DNA from: Teratosphaeria epicoccoides
Taxonomy: Eukaryota > Ascomycota > Dothideomycetes > Mycosphaerellales > Teratosphaeriaceae
Direction: 5' to 3'
DNA: 64,000 bases
Assembly: GCA_021401465.1 (NCBI GenBank)
Contig: JADDMT010000067.1
Span: 1 to 64,000 of the forward strand
In this document: positions 45,505 to 57,449 of the stretch, one piece after another
How positions within the stretch are numbered: the stretch's first letter is position 1
How the letters are laid out: each line of letters opens with the position of its first letter
Notes under the pieces: model-generated
Database searches by the model: none
Told to the model about the DNA's origin: nothing
Seen by the model: the letters and a program-made list of their open reading frames with translations, nothing else
Program-made: the position numbers and the translations under genes

Positions 45505-48054
45505 CTCAGAAGTCTATTGACGCCAAGTGGCCGGCGATGCCATGGGAGTTGATGATGGAGTATCTTTTAGAATTGCCAGACCTCAAGACAAGGGTCAAGT
45601 TCGAGCTGAAGCAGAGCGCACGGACAAACACGAGTGAGCGTGGCGAAAGTTGAAGACATATCCCGCCATGACAGGCAGAACCGGTCAAGTAACGTTGCGA
45701 AGAAGAGATCACTGGTGAGCACAGTGCACGTCTGGTTGCTGAGCGCAATATCTCGTAAGATGTTCGTAGTCATGCCTGAGGATTTTCAGTCAACGTCGAA
45801 CATTATATCAAACCGAGTATTCTGTCAGCCTGTCAGGGAGCGGGCACCGCCGGTTCGGGCCTGCGACCTGTACCGCACAGTACCTACCTGTACCCCGAGC
45901 CGTATCGGGTGGTGCGTGTCCGGTGCATCTTCGCCCTCCGAGCAACCTACCGGTTCGCGCCGACTCTGTGTACCGACTGATGCAGTGCGTCGAATTGGAG
46001 CCCCATTTGGTATAAAGTCCAACCAGGGTGGGGGCGTTGTCATCACTGAGATCATCATGTGAGATGCGCCTCGTGACACTACTATCGTCAGAGCTACGTT
46101 CGAAGGTCGCTGTTTGATCGCAAACTCCCAGCAAACGCCGGCGATCATGCCGTCAAGGACACTGCCTGCTACGGAGTGCAGGATGCTGGTGCAGAAGCGT
46201 TTTCGGCTTGATGGAGTTTCCACAGATTGCATGCACGCTATATTTCGCTTGAGTCTGGCCCGCAGGCGTGGCACTATCCTAAAACATTGCAGTTGGCGAG
46301 GGTTTGCCAGGAGATCCCGGGGCGTGAGCCTTTCATCAAAGACCGTTGAGATATCGCGCAGCAAGGAGGGCTGAGCCATTCGAACACCAGCTGCGGCGTC
46401 AATGTCACCATACGAATGCGTGCAAACGCTGCGGCATAGGCGATCATAGACAGCGGGTACGTGTTCGATGTCTTGGCGGAGCCCACTGCGCTGGCTTTTG
46501 CGAAGATCATGCAGGATGCCTGCTTGCAATGAGCGCACACATGTGGCTGCAGCGACGTTGCTGCTTTGAGATTATTGCTCGGACACTCGCAATTGGGTGC
46601 CGAAAGGTGCGGATGGTAAAATGGTAAAGACTCTGCTGTTCATATCGATGATCGAGACCGAAATCGTTGCAAGTGCGAGTTAAGCAGGTCTGCTATCCTG
46701 CCAATACTTGGATTGCATGTTCATTCTATCATCAAACTCTATGCTGTTCGCCCGCGGCAGTAGTGTCGGACGGCGTATGAATATTATAACCTCTTGTGAC
46801 CTGTCTCTACACGCTCTACACGGCGGCAAAGCTCGCGTGCGGAACATGGGGGGTGCGGTGTACGTGGAAAAGGCTCACCCCGTTCGACTGCATTCTGCAA
46901 GCGATCATCGTTCTGGGCACACTAGCAACCAGGAGTCGACGGCTCGAGGTACGTCTCGAGGACAACAGACCCTATTTTCCTGTTGATCTTTAGCCCCACA
47001 GCGCGGTCACTGGGTCAGCCTTGCACTTGGCTGCGGATTCAGCTTGGATGGACGAAAGCGACGGACGTCCTCGCGGTGGATAGTCGCCGACAAGCACCAC
47101 TGCACTGACGGCTGGAAGTTGATCCAAAGATGTCGGAGGAATCCGCAGCCTGTGGGTGAATAGATGCGGCGTCAGCGCCCTGTGCGCGCTGACCAGGGCC
47201 GTCAAAGTTTTCGATGCCCTTTCCTCGGCAGTCTTGTGCGTGTGGCGGCAGCGACAGCCATACTGCTGCCTTTCAAGGGGACAGTCGAGTGTCACGAACG
47301 TACGAAAAGTGGGTAGTCGTCTCGCAAGATTCGTCGTACACTGGATAGGACCAGTCAGATCTTTACGATCGAGCCGCAACCACTTGACTTAGGGTGATGA
47401 AATCGGTCGACTGTAACTTATCTAGCGGTCGGATAGCGCACGCATTGGTTCGGTGTCGAAGCCGCCTGGAATTCAAGCAAGTGAGCATGGGATTCCTAGC
47501 TACTACCTACCAGGCCGATACTTAGATAAGATACGAAGATGACGGGTGAGTGTAACGCAAAGCGCCTCCTTCTGATCACCATCGCCTACTCGATGTTCTC
47601 CAAGTTCCTGCCCTCATTCTTTTAGGTTCAGCACATCGTTGTCTGCTGCGTGGGTGGGTCCGAAGCTCGTGGTGCACCACCGCGCCATAACTTCGCTTTG
47701 CCTACGCCTTGACCGTGCGCCGCCAGACCGCATCACCTGGCGTCTCGAGGACCCTGCTGTTGAGCTCTTGCGAGACACGATTGAAGCCCTCGCGGAGCAC
47801 TTCGCATGCGCGAAAGCTTGCTAGCTCGCAGCGGCATACAAAAAGAGGTCGTGGACCAATATGCGGGTAAGTTAGACTCCTTTCCACATTGCTGCCACAG
47901 GATTCAGCCCAGCAGCGGGTTTTGACGATCTACCGCAATACTTCCTATTATTGCACCTCACATTCATCACGGAGGACCACTTTCATCACTCCACCTGGTG
48001 TACCCGGACCCCATCTAGGTGTGGATGCCGCCTGCAATGCATCTGCATAAGAAG
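45505..48054. other. No confident gene
   Basis: Many small overlapping ORFs, none with domain resemblance. One, 47639-47824 (+), has a plausible amphipathic stretch (DPAVELLRDTIEALAEHF) and could be an exon of a small gene, with GTGAGT at 47546 and TTTTAG at 47622-47627 nearby, but the frames do not join cleanly. Confidence 0.35.
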
Positions 48055-48423
48055 ATGGCCTCGGCTTCGCCTGTTGCTTCTGCGTATCCAAGTCCACCTC
48101 CTCTCGACTCCGAGCCAGCGTCAGAAGACGACACCATGGGCGGCAACTTCGCAAATATTGACGGCCTTGGGGTCTTGAACATTCAACGGGCCCTGGACTT
48201 AGCTCGCAACACTGAGGATGAACTGGATCCCAGGATCAACCAATACCTCGAGTACCAGCTTGCTGTACTTTGGCAACGGATTCAACAGCATCGCGACTAC
48301 ATCCTGACCAAAGACGAATTCGCCCTTTTCAACTATTATCGAGCCCGCTTTGCGGACGTCCCAGCAGCGCAAGCTGCTGTACGTCGGTACTGGTCAAATA
48401 CATATGCTGAGACTCGCGCATAG
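48055..48423 (+). CDS. Small hypothetical protein
   Basis: The likely start is ATG 48055, giving 122 residues. The N-terminus is Ser/Pro/Ala-rich and disordered-looking; the rest is helical (NIQRALDLARNTEDELDPRI, LEYQLAVLWQRIQQHRD, LTKDEFALFNYYRARF). It reads as a real single-exon protein but I recognise no family. An in-frame ATG exists at 48019. Confidence 0.5.
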   Translation: MASASPVASAYPSPPPLDSEPASEDDTMGGNFANIDGLGVLNIQRALDLARNTEDELDPRINQYLEYQLAVLWQRIQQHRDYILTKDEFALFNYYRARFADVPAAQAAVRRYWSNTYAETRA

Positions 48424-48629
48424 TAACCTTCGTGCCGTGCAGTCATCTTTCTTGTAAGTGGCCCAAGCTTAGCTTGTGCCCTTCGTATGCACGCAAGCCG
48501 ATCTAGGGCAGGGTTTGTCGAAGAAGGCGGCTGCCGTGACTGCATAATCTCCCAGGGCTGACCTACCCTCCAGAATTCGGCTATAGCGGCAGCTCACCAA
48601 GACAACTTCTCGTTACCAATTTCACCAAG

Positions 48630-50811
48630 ATGACCAAGCTCGCTTTTGATCCTTGCATGTTGGGGCATCGAGCTACAGCCAGCGACTTTGGTCGGACTTC
48701 CACTTGCCTGGCAGGTGAGCTTAAGCTTGTGGAGGATCAGACGTCAACCCGATTTCGTCTTTTCGACGTTATCCAAGCCTTTAAGCTCAGGACGCTGGTG
48801 AGCGCGCTTTCTGCCGTTGCCTTAATGTTTTGTATTACGAGTGCCTTAATCACTACGTCTGAGGCGACGCCTTCGGTTGGGATAATTCAGCGTTGTGCTA
48901 GAGCGGCTGCCAGTTCTTTGCTAGAAGTCTTTGAAGTGGACCCGCCGGTTCTTACGGTGACGCCTGACGGGTTACTCGAAATCACAGATGGTTCTTCGGA
49001 AGCAACTGTTCCTATTGCTGATCCTGGAACGCCTACTTGCCAGGAGACGCTCGCAATCCATGTCTTTGCTTTCAGTTATGGTGCTCCTTATGTCGGTAAC
49101 TACACGCCTCCTTCATGTGATTTCACTCGAGTCTCCTGGAATCTCACCGTGACGTCGGCTGGCCGGCAGTTCGACAGACTGGGCAGTATCTACCTTGGCG
49201 ACACGGAGGTTTTCCGGACGAGCACGGCGGAGCCAACGTGGAAAGGCATCGAATGGACATACATCAAGGTGAGCACAGCAGACGTACGAGATGCGTAGGA
49301 AGTCGGCACTGAAATCGAAAGTCCAGGACATGACCAATTATCTCTCGCTTTTCAAGCAAGATCAAAAGATCATCTTTGACCTCGGCAACTTGGTTGACAG
49401 CAGATACAATGGAACGTTCAACGCCACCCTTACAGCTGCCTTCTTCTCCGCGGATGATTCGATCACACCAGCGGACCTGATTCTACCAGTGTCAGCGCGA
49501 CAATCCTCTTCTGACAGAGCTAGCGCCTTCCTTGTCCCAACCGATACTGCTTCGAACGAGTTGACGCTTCCTCAAAACGTTAGAAAGGCTGTCTTTACGG
49601 TTTCGGCCACTGGTCAGTCAGAGGAAGAATTTTGGTGGTCAAACGTTTTAGAGAGTCAGACCGATACATTCTCGAGCTCAAACAATGATACCAAGCTATA
49701 CGGCTATTCGCCGTTTCGTGAAGTACAGCTCTTGATCGATGGCAACCTGGCCGGCGTGGCATGGCCCTTCCCAATCATCTTTACGGGTGGCATCGTGCCA
49801 GGACTGTGGAGACCAATTGTCGGCATCGATGTCTTTGACTTGAAAGAGGACGAAATCGATATAACCCCGTGGCTACCACTTCTCTGCGATGGCAATGCTC
49901 ATAACTTTACGATTCGCGTATCCGGGCTGAACGATAGTGGCAACGGCGCTGCGAAGCTGTCTGGCACGACGAATAGTTACTGGCTCGTCACCGGTAAAGT
50001 CTTCATCTGGCTCGATAAAGCAGGGCACATCACGACTGGCCAGGGGCCGTACACTATTGCGCCACCGCCAAAGTATGAAGTGTCCTCGACTGTAGGCAAA
50101 GCTATGAATGGAACGAATGAAACTTTGGTCTATCAAGTCAATGCACAGCGAAGCCTTGCATTCAAGAGCACGATCATCCTCTCCAGCGGCAGAGAAACAG
50201 TATCCTGGAGCCAGGACTTGTCATTCTCAAACTTTGGGAACTACACTGACCAAGCCAACGTTGCCGTCAATAAGCAACAAACGACAGGCCACGACATATC
50301 TTCCAGTGGGTACGAGCGGCACATTCGCTATCCTGTGTATGCCTTTACAGTGTACAGTGAGCCAGAAGACAACGTTACGATCATCGGCACGGTCAACTAC
50401 GGCAAGGACGTTCAGACCACCGGCGAGCCGGTATTTCCAACAGGACTTGAGTCTTTTAATGCTGCCCAAGCGATACTGGGCAAGCATGAGTCTTTTCAAG
50501 GCGCATCTCTCAACACAACTCGAAAGGGCCATGCTTCCTACACTCAGAACACCAAGACGAATGAAACATCCAGCTTTGGCTCGACGGAGCAAAACATGGT
50601 CTTTTCCGGATTCGGTACTACAGGTAGCGATGAGCTTTTCCATCGCCATGTCGTCGCCTCAAACGGCATCGTCAGCACTGATGAGACTACTCTGATCGGG
50701 AAGACCATCGAGCAATCCCACGGCTCATCAAGTCTTGCTGATGGCTTTACCCTGGATTTCGAGCAGGGGCGTACGGGAAACTGGCATCGACCAAAACGCG
50801 GACATGTCTAA
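48630..50811 (+). CDS. Peptide-N4-(N-acetyl-glucosaminyl) asparagine amidase A (PNGase A family)
   Basis: Two exons (48630-49268, 49327-50811) with a 58-bp intron (GTGAGC...GTCCAG) give 707 residues; the join reads WTYIKDMTNYLSLFKQ, as in the family. Residues 53-74 form a hydrophobic segment, so it is either a type II membrane protein or has an internal signal. The domain starts near CDFTRVSWNLTVTSAGRQFD and continues with LGDTEVFRTSTAEPTWKGIE, IIFDLGNLVDSRYNGTFNAT and PIVGIDVFDLKEDEIDITPW. Many N-glycosylation sequons are present. Family enzymes cleave N-glycans from glycoproteins in the secretory route or outside the cell. An acceptor five bases upstream (49321) would break the frame. Confidence 0.85.
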
Positions 50812-52103
50812 TTGGCTATCTGTGAATCCGACCGCGGCAACGGTCGTGTGCCTGACGCAGTGTTGTACCAGGGAAATCGATCGTAATGTGGTGATTTTCT
50901 TTCAAAACGCGTGGCATAACCACCTTCTTTCGCATGGACGATTGTATATAGGTAGAAGCTTCGACACGATGCTCGCAAAACCATCTCTTCTGCTTCCGCC
51001 GTCCCTGAGAGCGCTTGCATCCTTTCTCGTGCATGCGAGCGCACCTCTGAAGCTCGTCCTGTTGTCACCCTGACGCCAAGGGGAGCCGTGGAAGGTGACT
51101 CAAGCTGCCTAGCTCGCACGGGTGTCCAAGCGACCTTTGATGGCTGCGGCCTCATCTCCAACGCCACGAGGTCTGAGACTTCAGGACTTGGAATCGCGGG
51201 ACTTTGCGTGGACCGCTTCACAATAACGGTGCCAATGTGGAAGTGTGCGTCTTTCAGATCAGGGCCCTGCTAAACCAGATCGAGGCCTTGCTACTCTGAT
51301 ACCGGGGGCTTGTCACCTGCCGGCTTGAGCGCGGTACAGCAATGCAGGTTGCCTGTGGCGGCGCACGGTGTCATGGCTTGCAGGCTGTTGAAGCTGCATG
51401 CATCCTCGCTTATCTGAGGCAGCCAAATGCTTGGGACGGCACGTTAGGTCCGCGAATCGAAGCATTGGGATCGCAGGTAATGAGGATTCAGCGTGCAGAG
51501 GAGACGCACGTGGTCTAGCGACAGGAACGCCACGGTGGACAGCGAAAGTGATATGTGATGGAGGTACTTGGAGGTTGACTCGGTCGCCACCACGCCTGTT
51601 TGCCATAACAAGTGGCAGGGTCGGGCGGCAAACGGGATGAGTACAGGCGTCGTACAAGTTTGCGCAATACTGTCTTTAACAGTGCTCCCGTGTGCAATGC
51701 ACGTGCAACGGCACACTGTCAGTCTGGCATCATTATTATGAGGACCGAGCAGACCTGCCACGCACACCCCACCCTGCATGCCACGATCGCGCAGCTGACT
51801 GCCAGTCCCTGGCTCCGATTCCAGCTGCTTCAAAGTACCGACCACAAGAAACGCCATTTCATCGGCCGTGCAGCACGGCAGCTTGCACCTTGCGGTTCAA
51901 TTATGCTCGGCATGAAGCCGGTACGCCGGATAGCAGTGAAGCGCGAGCCGAAATCGACAGCGCCTCTCGTGCAACAGTGCCACGACCCTCGGACCACTCC
52001 CTCGCATGCAGTCCTAACCGTGCTCTTCTGCCGATTATACTCTTGGGGTAGCCCCGGCAAATGCTCTATTCTGCGTGGCTTGCCTTGAACGCCATTATGT
52101 TTA
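50812..52103. other. No gene seen
   Basis: An interval between the ends of two convergent genes (PNGase A and the JmjC protein). Short overlapping ORFs only, with no domain resemblance. Confidence 0.4.
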
Positions 52104-55100
52104 TCATGCCATCGCGGCACTGCGCCTTGCAGGCACAGCATCCGTACCATCATCGCTATCATCTTCATCGTCTGGCAATGCGTCAGCCATGCTAATAAGC
52201 TTGTTGCCGCCCCGAGCACCTCCAGCTCTGGCTGACAGTTCCCTGTCGGTCTGCCCGAAGTCATCGCCGAACATCTCCAGCGCCTGCAACTTGGCGAGCC
52301 GATTCTGTTCCGCGGTCTCGTTGTGGAGCCGAGTGGGTGTGCCTTTCGAGATGGGCTTCGACGGTCGTCCTCTGGGCCTCCCTGTGCTCGGCTTGCTGCT
52401 GCTCGGAGGTCGCGATGCAGAAGATGCGGCCGGTGCCTGATCAATATTCATGAACAACTCGCCGTTGACAGCAGCGTTCACGATCTCGTCCACTTCGGCA
52501 TCGTCGTCACGTCCACCTTCTCCATCGTGGGCGGCCAGAACTGGCCGCATGCTCGGACGCTTGCCAGCGGTTTGCCCTCCATCCGCTTGAGAGGTGGAAG
52601 CCAAAGATGGGGCCTGAACGGATTGAGCCTTAGACACCTTCCTAAGGTGCGCTCTCCGGTCACGGTCATATGGGTTGGTGTCCCTGAACTTCTCTGGCAG
52701 CTCATCTGGAAAGTCCTCGCCACCTTCCCCATAGCGCGTCTGCAAGTATCCAGGCAGAGACCGTCTGTTGCGAGCAGTTCCAGCGGTAGTCACACTGTTG
52801 CGGTTGTCTGCCACAAAAAGGCCGTCATCCTGGTCATCCTGATCATCTTCGTCGGACCCGATGTCGACCTCTTCGTACTCAACATCACTCTTCCTAGTCT
52901 TCTTCCTCTTTTCTTCGTTGATGACGACACGCTTGCCGCCGGTCAGCTTCTCGCGGTTCTTGTAGCCATAGTTCTCGTCTTTCTCCACTGGAACGAGAGC
53001 CTTCTTGGTCTTGGATGTGACGATCAAGCCCTTTTCCTTGCGTTCTTTGTAGTTATTTGATGGGTTTGGAGGCTTCTTCACCTGGATATCGCTCTTCAGA
53101 AGAGCATCTGGTCCTTCGTGATCCGAATCTGATTGCTCAGCCCCTTCTTCCGCTTCATGATCAGCATCGGCATCTTCGCCATTGCTCAAAGCCGCTTTGG
53201 TTGCCTGCTGAGCAAGGAGCTGCGCAACACGAGCACCGGGTAACCTGAGCTTGACGATGCGCTTCTTGTTCCTCAGAGCTGCTTGCATCATGATGAAGCG
53301 ACCTTCAGCCTTGGCTTTATCCAGGGCCTTACGCTCTTTCTCCCTTTCATATTGTCGCTGGGTCTCGGTCTTGGCCTTTGCGGCTGCTGTCGCGCCTTCG
53401 GCAAGATCAGTCGATTTGAAGCCAGCACCAGACATGCGTGGCTTCTTGGCCTTTGGGTGTTTCTGCATGCTAATGCTGTCCTCAACCTCCTCGTCATCAT
53501 CGTCAGCCCTCGTCCTTTTCCTGAACGGGCGTCTGCCGTCCACTTCTTCGCTGTTCCGGTCAGCAGGCAGGACACTAGACGGCCGAGCGTATTCCGGATA
53601 CGGGTGACTGCTGGCTGCTCCAGGCTGAGGATACATCGTCGCAGGCGGGGCGACTGGTGCATAGCCGTCCATTGGTCCGTCCACCCTTGCGTTTGCGACC
53701 ATGGCAGCTGCTTGTGGAGCTGCGGAGTTCTCATGTTGCAGGCGACGAGCCAGATATGCATCGTCGTCCTCGCCATCCATCCGAGCGACTTCAGGGCTGT
53801 CACCAGAGATAGCTGGGTCAATTGCCGTGCCATTTACTGGAGAGTACTCGTAATCCACTTGAGTCTGATCAACAGCACTCTCGTCCTCCTCCAGCGTTGG
53901 GTCTCTCTCTCTGGCCCTATCCGCCTCCGCCTTTGCGCGCTTCACGCGGTTCGAGTTTGTACGGTCCACGGCATTGTCGTCCTTGAGCCAATTGAGATTG
54001 CTGATGCTGAAGTCTACAAGTGCTTCTACACTGCGGACATCGGCCACTTTCTTCGTATCGTGACCCAACAGGGTACCCTTAGGCTCGTACGGCTGCATCT
54101 TGCCTTCTCTCCTGCAATTTCCGGCGAAACAGATGCCGAGGCAGTGAGGGCATGACCAATCTGGATCCTCCATGATCTCCATCGGCATCTTGTCCCAGCC
54201 GCGAAACAAGCTGCCATAGCACCAAGCGCGATCGCAAGTTGTACAAAAAGCCATCTTCCAATTTAGATGGCGTTTGCAGCACACATGGCAGGGAGTGTTA
54301 TTCTTTAGGAACGCCTTGCTCGGCTTTTTCGCAATCTTCTTCACCATGCCATTGTCGTCGACAATGATTTCTTCCTCTTCGTCCTCGTCTTCGGGCTCAG
54401 TGGGTGACTTGTGGACGTCTTTGAATGGCCGACGCTTTAGCTGCTCCTTGCAGACTTCTGCCAACGTCCTCTTGCCGTATCGCCGACGCTCTTCAACTAG
54501 CGTTAGAGGTGTCTTCTCGTTGACACGGCCATCGAGCTTGATGATCAGCTTGCGCCAACCCTCATACTTGCTGGCAAGCTCCTGCCATCGGAATTGCTCG
54601 ACCCACTTGAGATTGCTAATGCAAGCACACGAGCGGCCCATTGCATAGCAGTCCATGCAGACATCATAGGGATCGCCGTCGGCATCGTCAGCATGGTGGC
54701 CCAGCAGGTCCTTGCAAGACTGACAACTCAGAAACCGATTGAAGACGTTGCCTCTACAGTAGGCACATGTGACATTGCTGTCGAATGGCAGGTATTCAAT
54801 CGACTTGGGCGCGTCTCTGTCCTCCGGATTGAACATCTCGGAAAGCATGATTTGGCGATATAGATTGAATAGCTTTTTGAAGTCCTTAAAAAGCTGCTTG
54901 ACCTTGCCTGTGTACATGAGCTGGTCCCCCAGCTCGGTGGGCATGCGATCAGCTTGCCCCTTTGCCATGGCCAACTGGCCGCTGTACTTCTGAAGCGTGT
55001 AGTAGACCATAGCCTTGTTCTTGTACTGCTCGTCGCGGCAAACGATCCTGCTGCGAGGCAAGGCCTCGGCCAAAGCCATCTCCAGGGTCTCGACGGTGGT

Positions 55101-56072
55101 CCTGTTCCAGGCCACCTTCATTGTGCGCGTACCTCGATTCCAGACTTGGTGAGGCGCAAGTGGCGGAATGAGGACATAGTCGCCCGGCCTCTGTTCAAGG
55201 ACGTAGACGTTGAACGGCGCTTTTTTCCATGCAACGATCTGGGCGAAGTGATTTTCAACTTCGATGTCATGGCCAAGTACACTAAGCCAGTACTCAGAAA
55301 CAATGTGCCGATCCTTCGTTTCTGTCATGAACCAGATCGAGGATCCAGGCTTTTCCGGCTTGCCGTCCTCAGATACTGTAGTGGATGCTTCGACCATGAT
55401 GTTTTGACCGAGCGATGCACACATTTCTCTGTGAGACGGCGTGTACGTGCCTTCGTGGCCGATGTAGCACATCAAATTCTCTGCACGCATGTCGGGAGGC
55501 AGTGAGCTCATCAAATCGCCAGCTCGGGCAATACCTTTGCTCTTCGAGTCCGTTGCGCCGGGCCCACCTACCTCACCCGTGCTTTCGTTGAGATAGAAGG
55601 TAGAGCTTGGGATGTTCTCCTTCAGCTTGTCCTCCCATACCGTCGGGCAGTCGATATCTTTCAAATACACCCGCTGCCGGTTTTTCTCTTTGTACGCATT
55701 GTCTTTTTCAAAGAACTGGTTCGTGAGCCGGCCCATATTCTTGAGGTAATGCCCCATCGTCAAGGGCAGATTCTCCTGCGCATTCAACACCCTCGCGTTC
55801 TCCACCTTCTCGCCGCAGTTGTCGCGCAGCCATTTTGGCGAGAACGTCCACGGGTCCAGACGGTCCTCGAAGCCATCGATCACCAGCGGCTTGCCGCCAA
55901 TTACGACGTGGAGCAGGACCAGCTTCTCGAAGGCAGCCATGCCCTGCGAGTCGACCATGGAAGCACTAATGCGATCAACATAGTTGAAGTTCGGCGTCGC
56001 CTCGACCAGCTTGTTAAGATTGAGTGCTGGTGATATGGGCTCAAAAGAGGCCCGCGGTCGTGTCGCCGGCAT
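52104..56072 (-). CDS. JmjC-domain protein with two Cys clusters and an AT hook
   Basis: A single exon of 1322 residues. The JmjC fold spans about 55-340: iron ligands H214-x-E216 (TPSHREMCA) and H308 (PLAPHQVWN) are in place, 94 residues apart as expected for Fe(II)/2-oxoglutarate enzymes. A first Cys cluster (436-484; CAYC, CQSC, CMDC, CAC) and a second (595-653; CHVC, CTTC, CPHC) resemble zinc-binding zf-4CXXC_R1 type modules. The C-terminal half is acidic/basic and disordered, with an AT hook (GRPRGRPSKP) near 1255. It is likely a nuclear chromatin protein, possibly a histone demethylase; substrate unknown. It is divergent from the complex I gene, 408 bp apart. Confidence 0.88.
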   Translation of the reverse strand: MPATRPRASFEPISPALNLNKLVEATPNFNYVDRISASMVDSQGMAAFEKLVLLHVVIGGKPLVIDGFEDRLDPWTFSPKWLRDNCGEKVENARVLNAQENLPLTMGHYLKNMGRLTNQFFEKDNAYKEKNRQRVYLKDIDCPTVWEDKLKENIPSSTFYLNESTGEVGGPGATDSKSKGIARAGDLMSSLPPDMRAENLMCYIGHEGTYTPSHREMCASLGQNIMVEASTTVSEDGKPEKPGSSIWFMTETKDRHIVSEYWLSVLGHDIEVENHFAQIVAWKKAPFNVYVLEQRPGDYVLIPPLAPHQVWNRGTRTMKVAWNRTTVETLEMALAEALPRSRIVCRDEQYKNKAMVYYTLQKYSGQLAMAKGQADRMPTELGDQLMYTGKVKQLFKDFKKLFNLYRQIMLSEMFNPEDRDAPKSIEYLPFDSNVTCAYCRGNVFNRFLSCQSCKDLLGHHADDADGDPYDVCMDCYAMGRSCACISNLKWVEQFRWQELASKYEGWRKLIIKLDGRVNEKTPLTLVEERRRYGKRTLAEVCKEQLKRRPFKDVHKSPTEPEDEDEEEEIIVDDNGMVKKIAKKPSKAFLKNNTPCHVCCKRHLNWKMAFCTTCDRAWCYGSLFRGWDKMPMEIMEDPDWSCPHCLGICFAGNCRREGKMQPYEPKGTLLGHDTKKVADVRSVEALVDFSISNLNWLKDDNAVDRTNSNRVKRAKAEADRARERDPTLEEDESAVDQTQVDYEYSPVNGTAIDPAISGDSPEVARMDGEDDDAYLARRLQHENSAAPQAAAMVANARVDGPMDGYAPVAPPATMYPQPGAASSHPYPEYARPSSVLPADRNSEEVDGRRPFRKRTRADDDDEEVEDSISMQKHPKAKKPRMSGAGFKSTDLAEGATAAAKAKTETQRQYEREKERKALDKAKAEGRFIMMQAALRNKKRIVKLRLPGARVAQLLAQQATKAALSNGEDADADHEAEEGAEQSDSDHEGPDALLKSDIQVKKPPNPSNNYKERKEKGLIVTSKTKKALVPVEKDENYGYKNREKLTGGKRVVINEEKRKKTRKSDVEYEEVDIGSDEDDQDDQDDGLFVADNRNSVTTAGTARNRRSLPGYLQTRYGEGGEDFPDELPEKFRDTNPYDRDRRAHLRKVSKAQSVQAPSLASTSQADGGQTAGKRPSMRPVLAAHDGEGGRDDDAEVDEIVNAAVNGELFMNIDQAPAASSASRPPSSSKPSTGRPRGRPSKPISKGTPTRLHNETAEQNRLAKLQALEMFGDDFGQTDRELSARAGGARGGNKLISMADALPDDEDDSDDGTDAVPARRSAAMA

Positions 56073-56480
56073 GTTGCGCGTGGATGTGCTTCCGAGGTGA
56101 TTTCTTAAGCTCAGCTAGAAGTCGATATCACAGCTTTGCGCGTAGTGTGTTCGAGCGCATGGCATGTGGCCGTTCGGGCCCTCCTGGCGCAAGTTTCTTG
56201 TTTGTGTCCGCGGCTTTTGTGTTCGAAGCTCGCGGTTGATGGCGCAAAACGGCATGGGGTGTATGTATTTCGAGGTGTCTGCGTCGTGGTGGATGTTGAA
56301 AAGTGAAGTGTTGGCGCGAGCAGACGCGGAGTTCGTGATCTCGAGGGCGGGAAACTTTCGGCTTGCCGAGCAGCTGGCCCGTGCGTAAGCAGCCAATCCA
56401 CGCGAGCCCATTGTCAAAGAGTCCAATTACGAGCATCGACGCTTCACTTACAACTCGTCCGAACCATCTCCTGCCACATC
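56073..56480. promoter_or_regulatory. Divergent promoter region (JmjC / complex I subunit)
   Basis: 408 bp between two start codons. It holds both promoters; no individual element was assigned. Confidence 0.4.
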
Positions 56481-57178
56481 ATGGCTGCGGCAGGAAACTC
56501 GGCCAAGTCTGCCATGTCCAGGGTGGGCCGCACAGCACAGGCTCAGGCGTACAAAGTAAGGAAACAAAAGGCTTTGGCTGTGAGTATGGCATGGCCTGAC
56601 GGTCGCGCAGAAGTACACGGTCCAGCCGACAGGTATCTGGGCGAGAATCAACAACTGGCTTGCGGTAGACCCAAAGCGATCGACCGGTGTTCCTCTCAAC
56701 CCTCAATTCCGTAACCCCCCGCCCGGCGGCAACGAGCCAGCCCTCTACGACGATCCGGTCACTGTCCCGGCCGGCGACCTTGCAGAGAACCCGTACTGGA
56801 AGCGTGACGTCAGAAGACAATACCCCAAGTCATCGGTAGTGAAGCAGGCGGATGTGGTAGCGCTGTTGACTGTGGGTTCTGCCGCCGCTCCAAAGGAGGA
56901 GGTGCTCCAGATTGGTGACGCAGGTACTAAGCAGCTGGTGGCGCTGAAGGACGAGGGGGAGAGGGGTCTGAGCATATTTTTCGAGAAGGACAAGGACGCA
57001 GCCAAGGCCGTTCTGGCACCCGATGGTCTGCCACCACTCCCACCATCGAGGCACGCAGCGGGCAAGCGGTATGAGCTGCTCCAGGAACAGACATATGGAC
57101 CTCAGTAAGCATACAGATGATGTCGCACTGGCGCAAGGCTGACCGCTTCACAGGTACACTGCCCGCGTATTCTCTTGA
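56481..57178 (+). CDS. nuo21.3: NADH:ubiquinone oxidoreductase 21.3 kDa subunit (complex I)
   Basis: Three exons (56481-56555, 56611-57104, 57154-57178) give 197 residues. Introns of 55 and 49 bp have GTAAGG and GTAAGC donors and CTGAC branch sites; the last exon encodes only YTARVFS and part of one Gln codon. Family blocks are KYTVQPTGIWARI, RSTGVPLNPQFRNPPPGG, DDPVTVPAGDLAENPYWKRD and ADVVALLTVGSAAAPK. This is a fungal accessory subunit of the mitochondrial inner-membrane complex I. The size (about 21 kDa) matches. Confidence 0.9.
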
Positions 57179-57449
57179 GCCAAGCAAATGGCGTGCAATG
57201 CTGTAAATATTTGCCTATGGAGACTGCACTGTAGAACCATGATGCCCTTTCGCACGTGACACAGATGCAAGACTTTTCTCCGGATGGCGGGCTGCCGTAG
57301 CTTGATGTCAGGCTGAGCTGACATGACGGTGTGTCGGGCAGAAGGAAGGAGCGGTGTCGCGGCTGCCTTCTTCGTCCGTACGCGCCTTGAACCTCAATCT
57401 TTCGACTTTCCTTGACACATCCAGCATTGCCATCACGCACGCAACGCTC

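Noticed and set aside
49269..49321. Alternative 53-bp intron in the PNGase A gene ending at 49321
   Set aside because: It shifts the frame into a stop; ending at 49326 keeps the frame and gives the family-like join at IKDMTNY.
53283..54155. 290-codon ORF opposite the JmjC gene
   Set aside because: A shadow frame of a GC-rich coding exon; it has no domain features while the minus strand is a clear protein.
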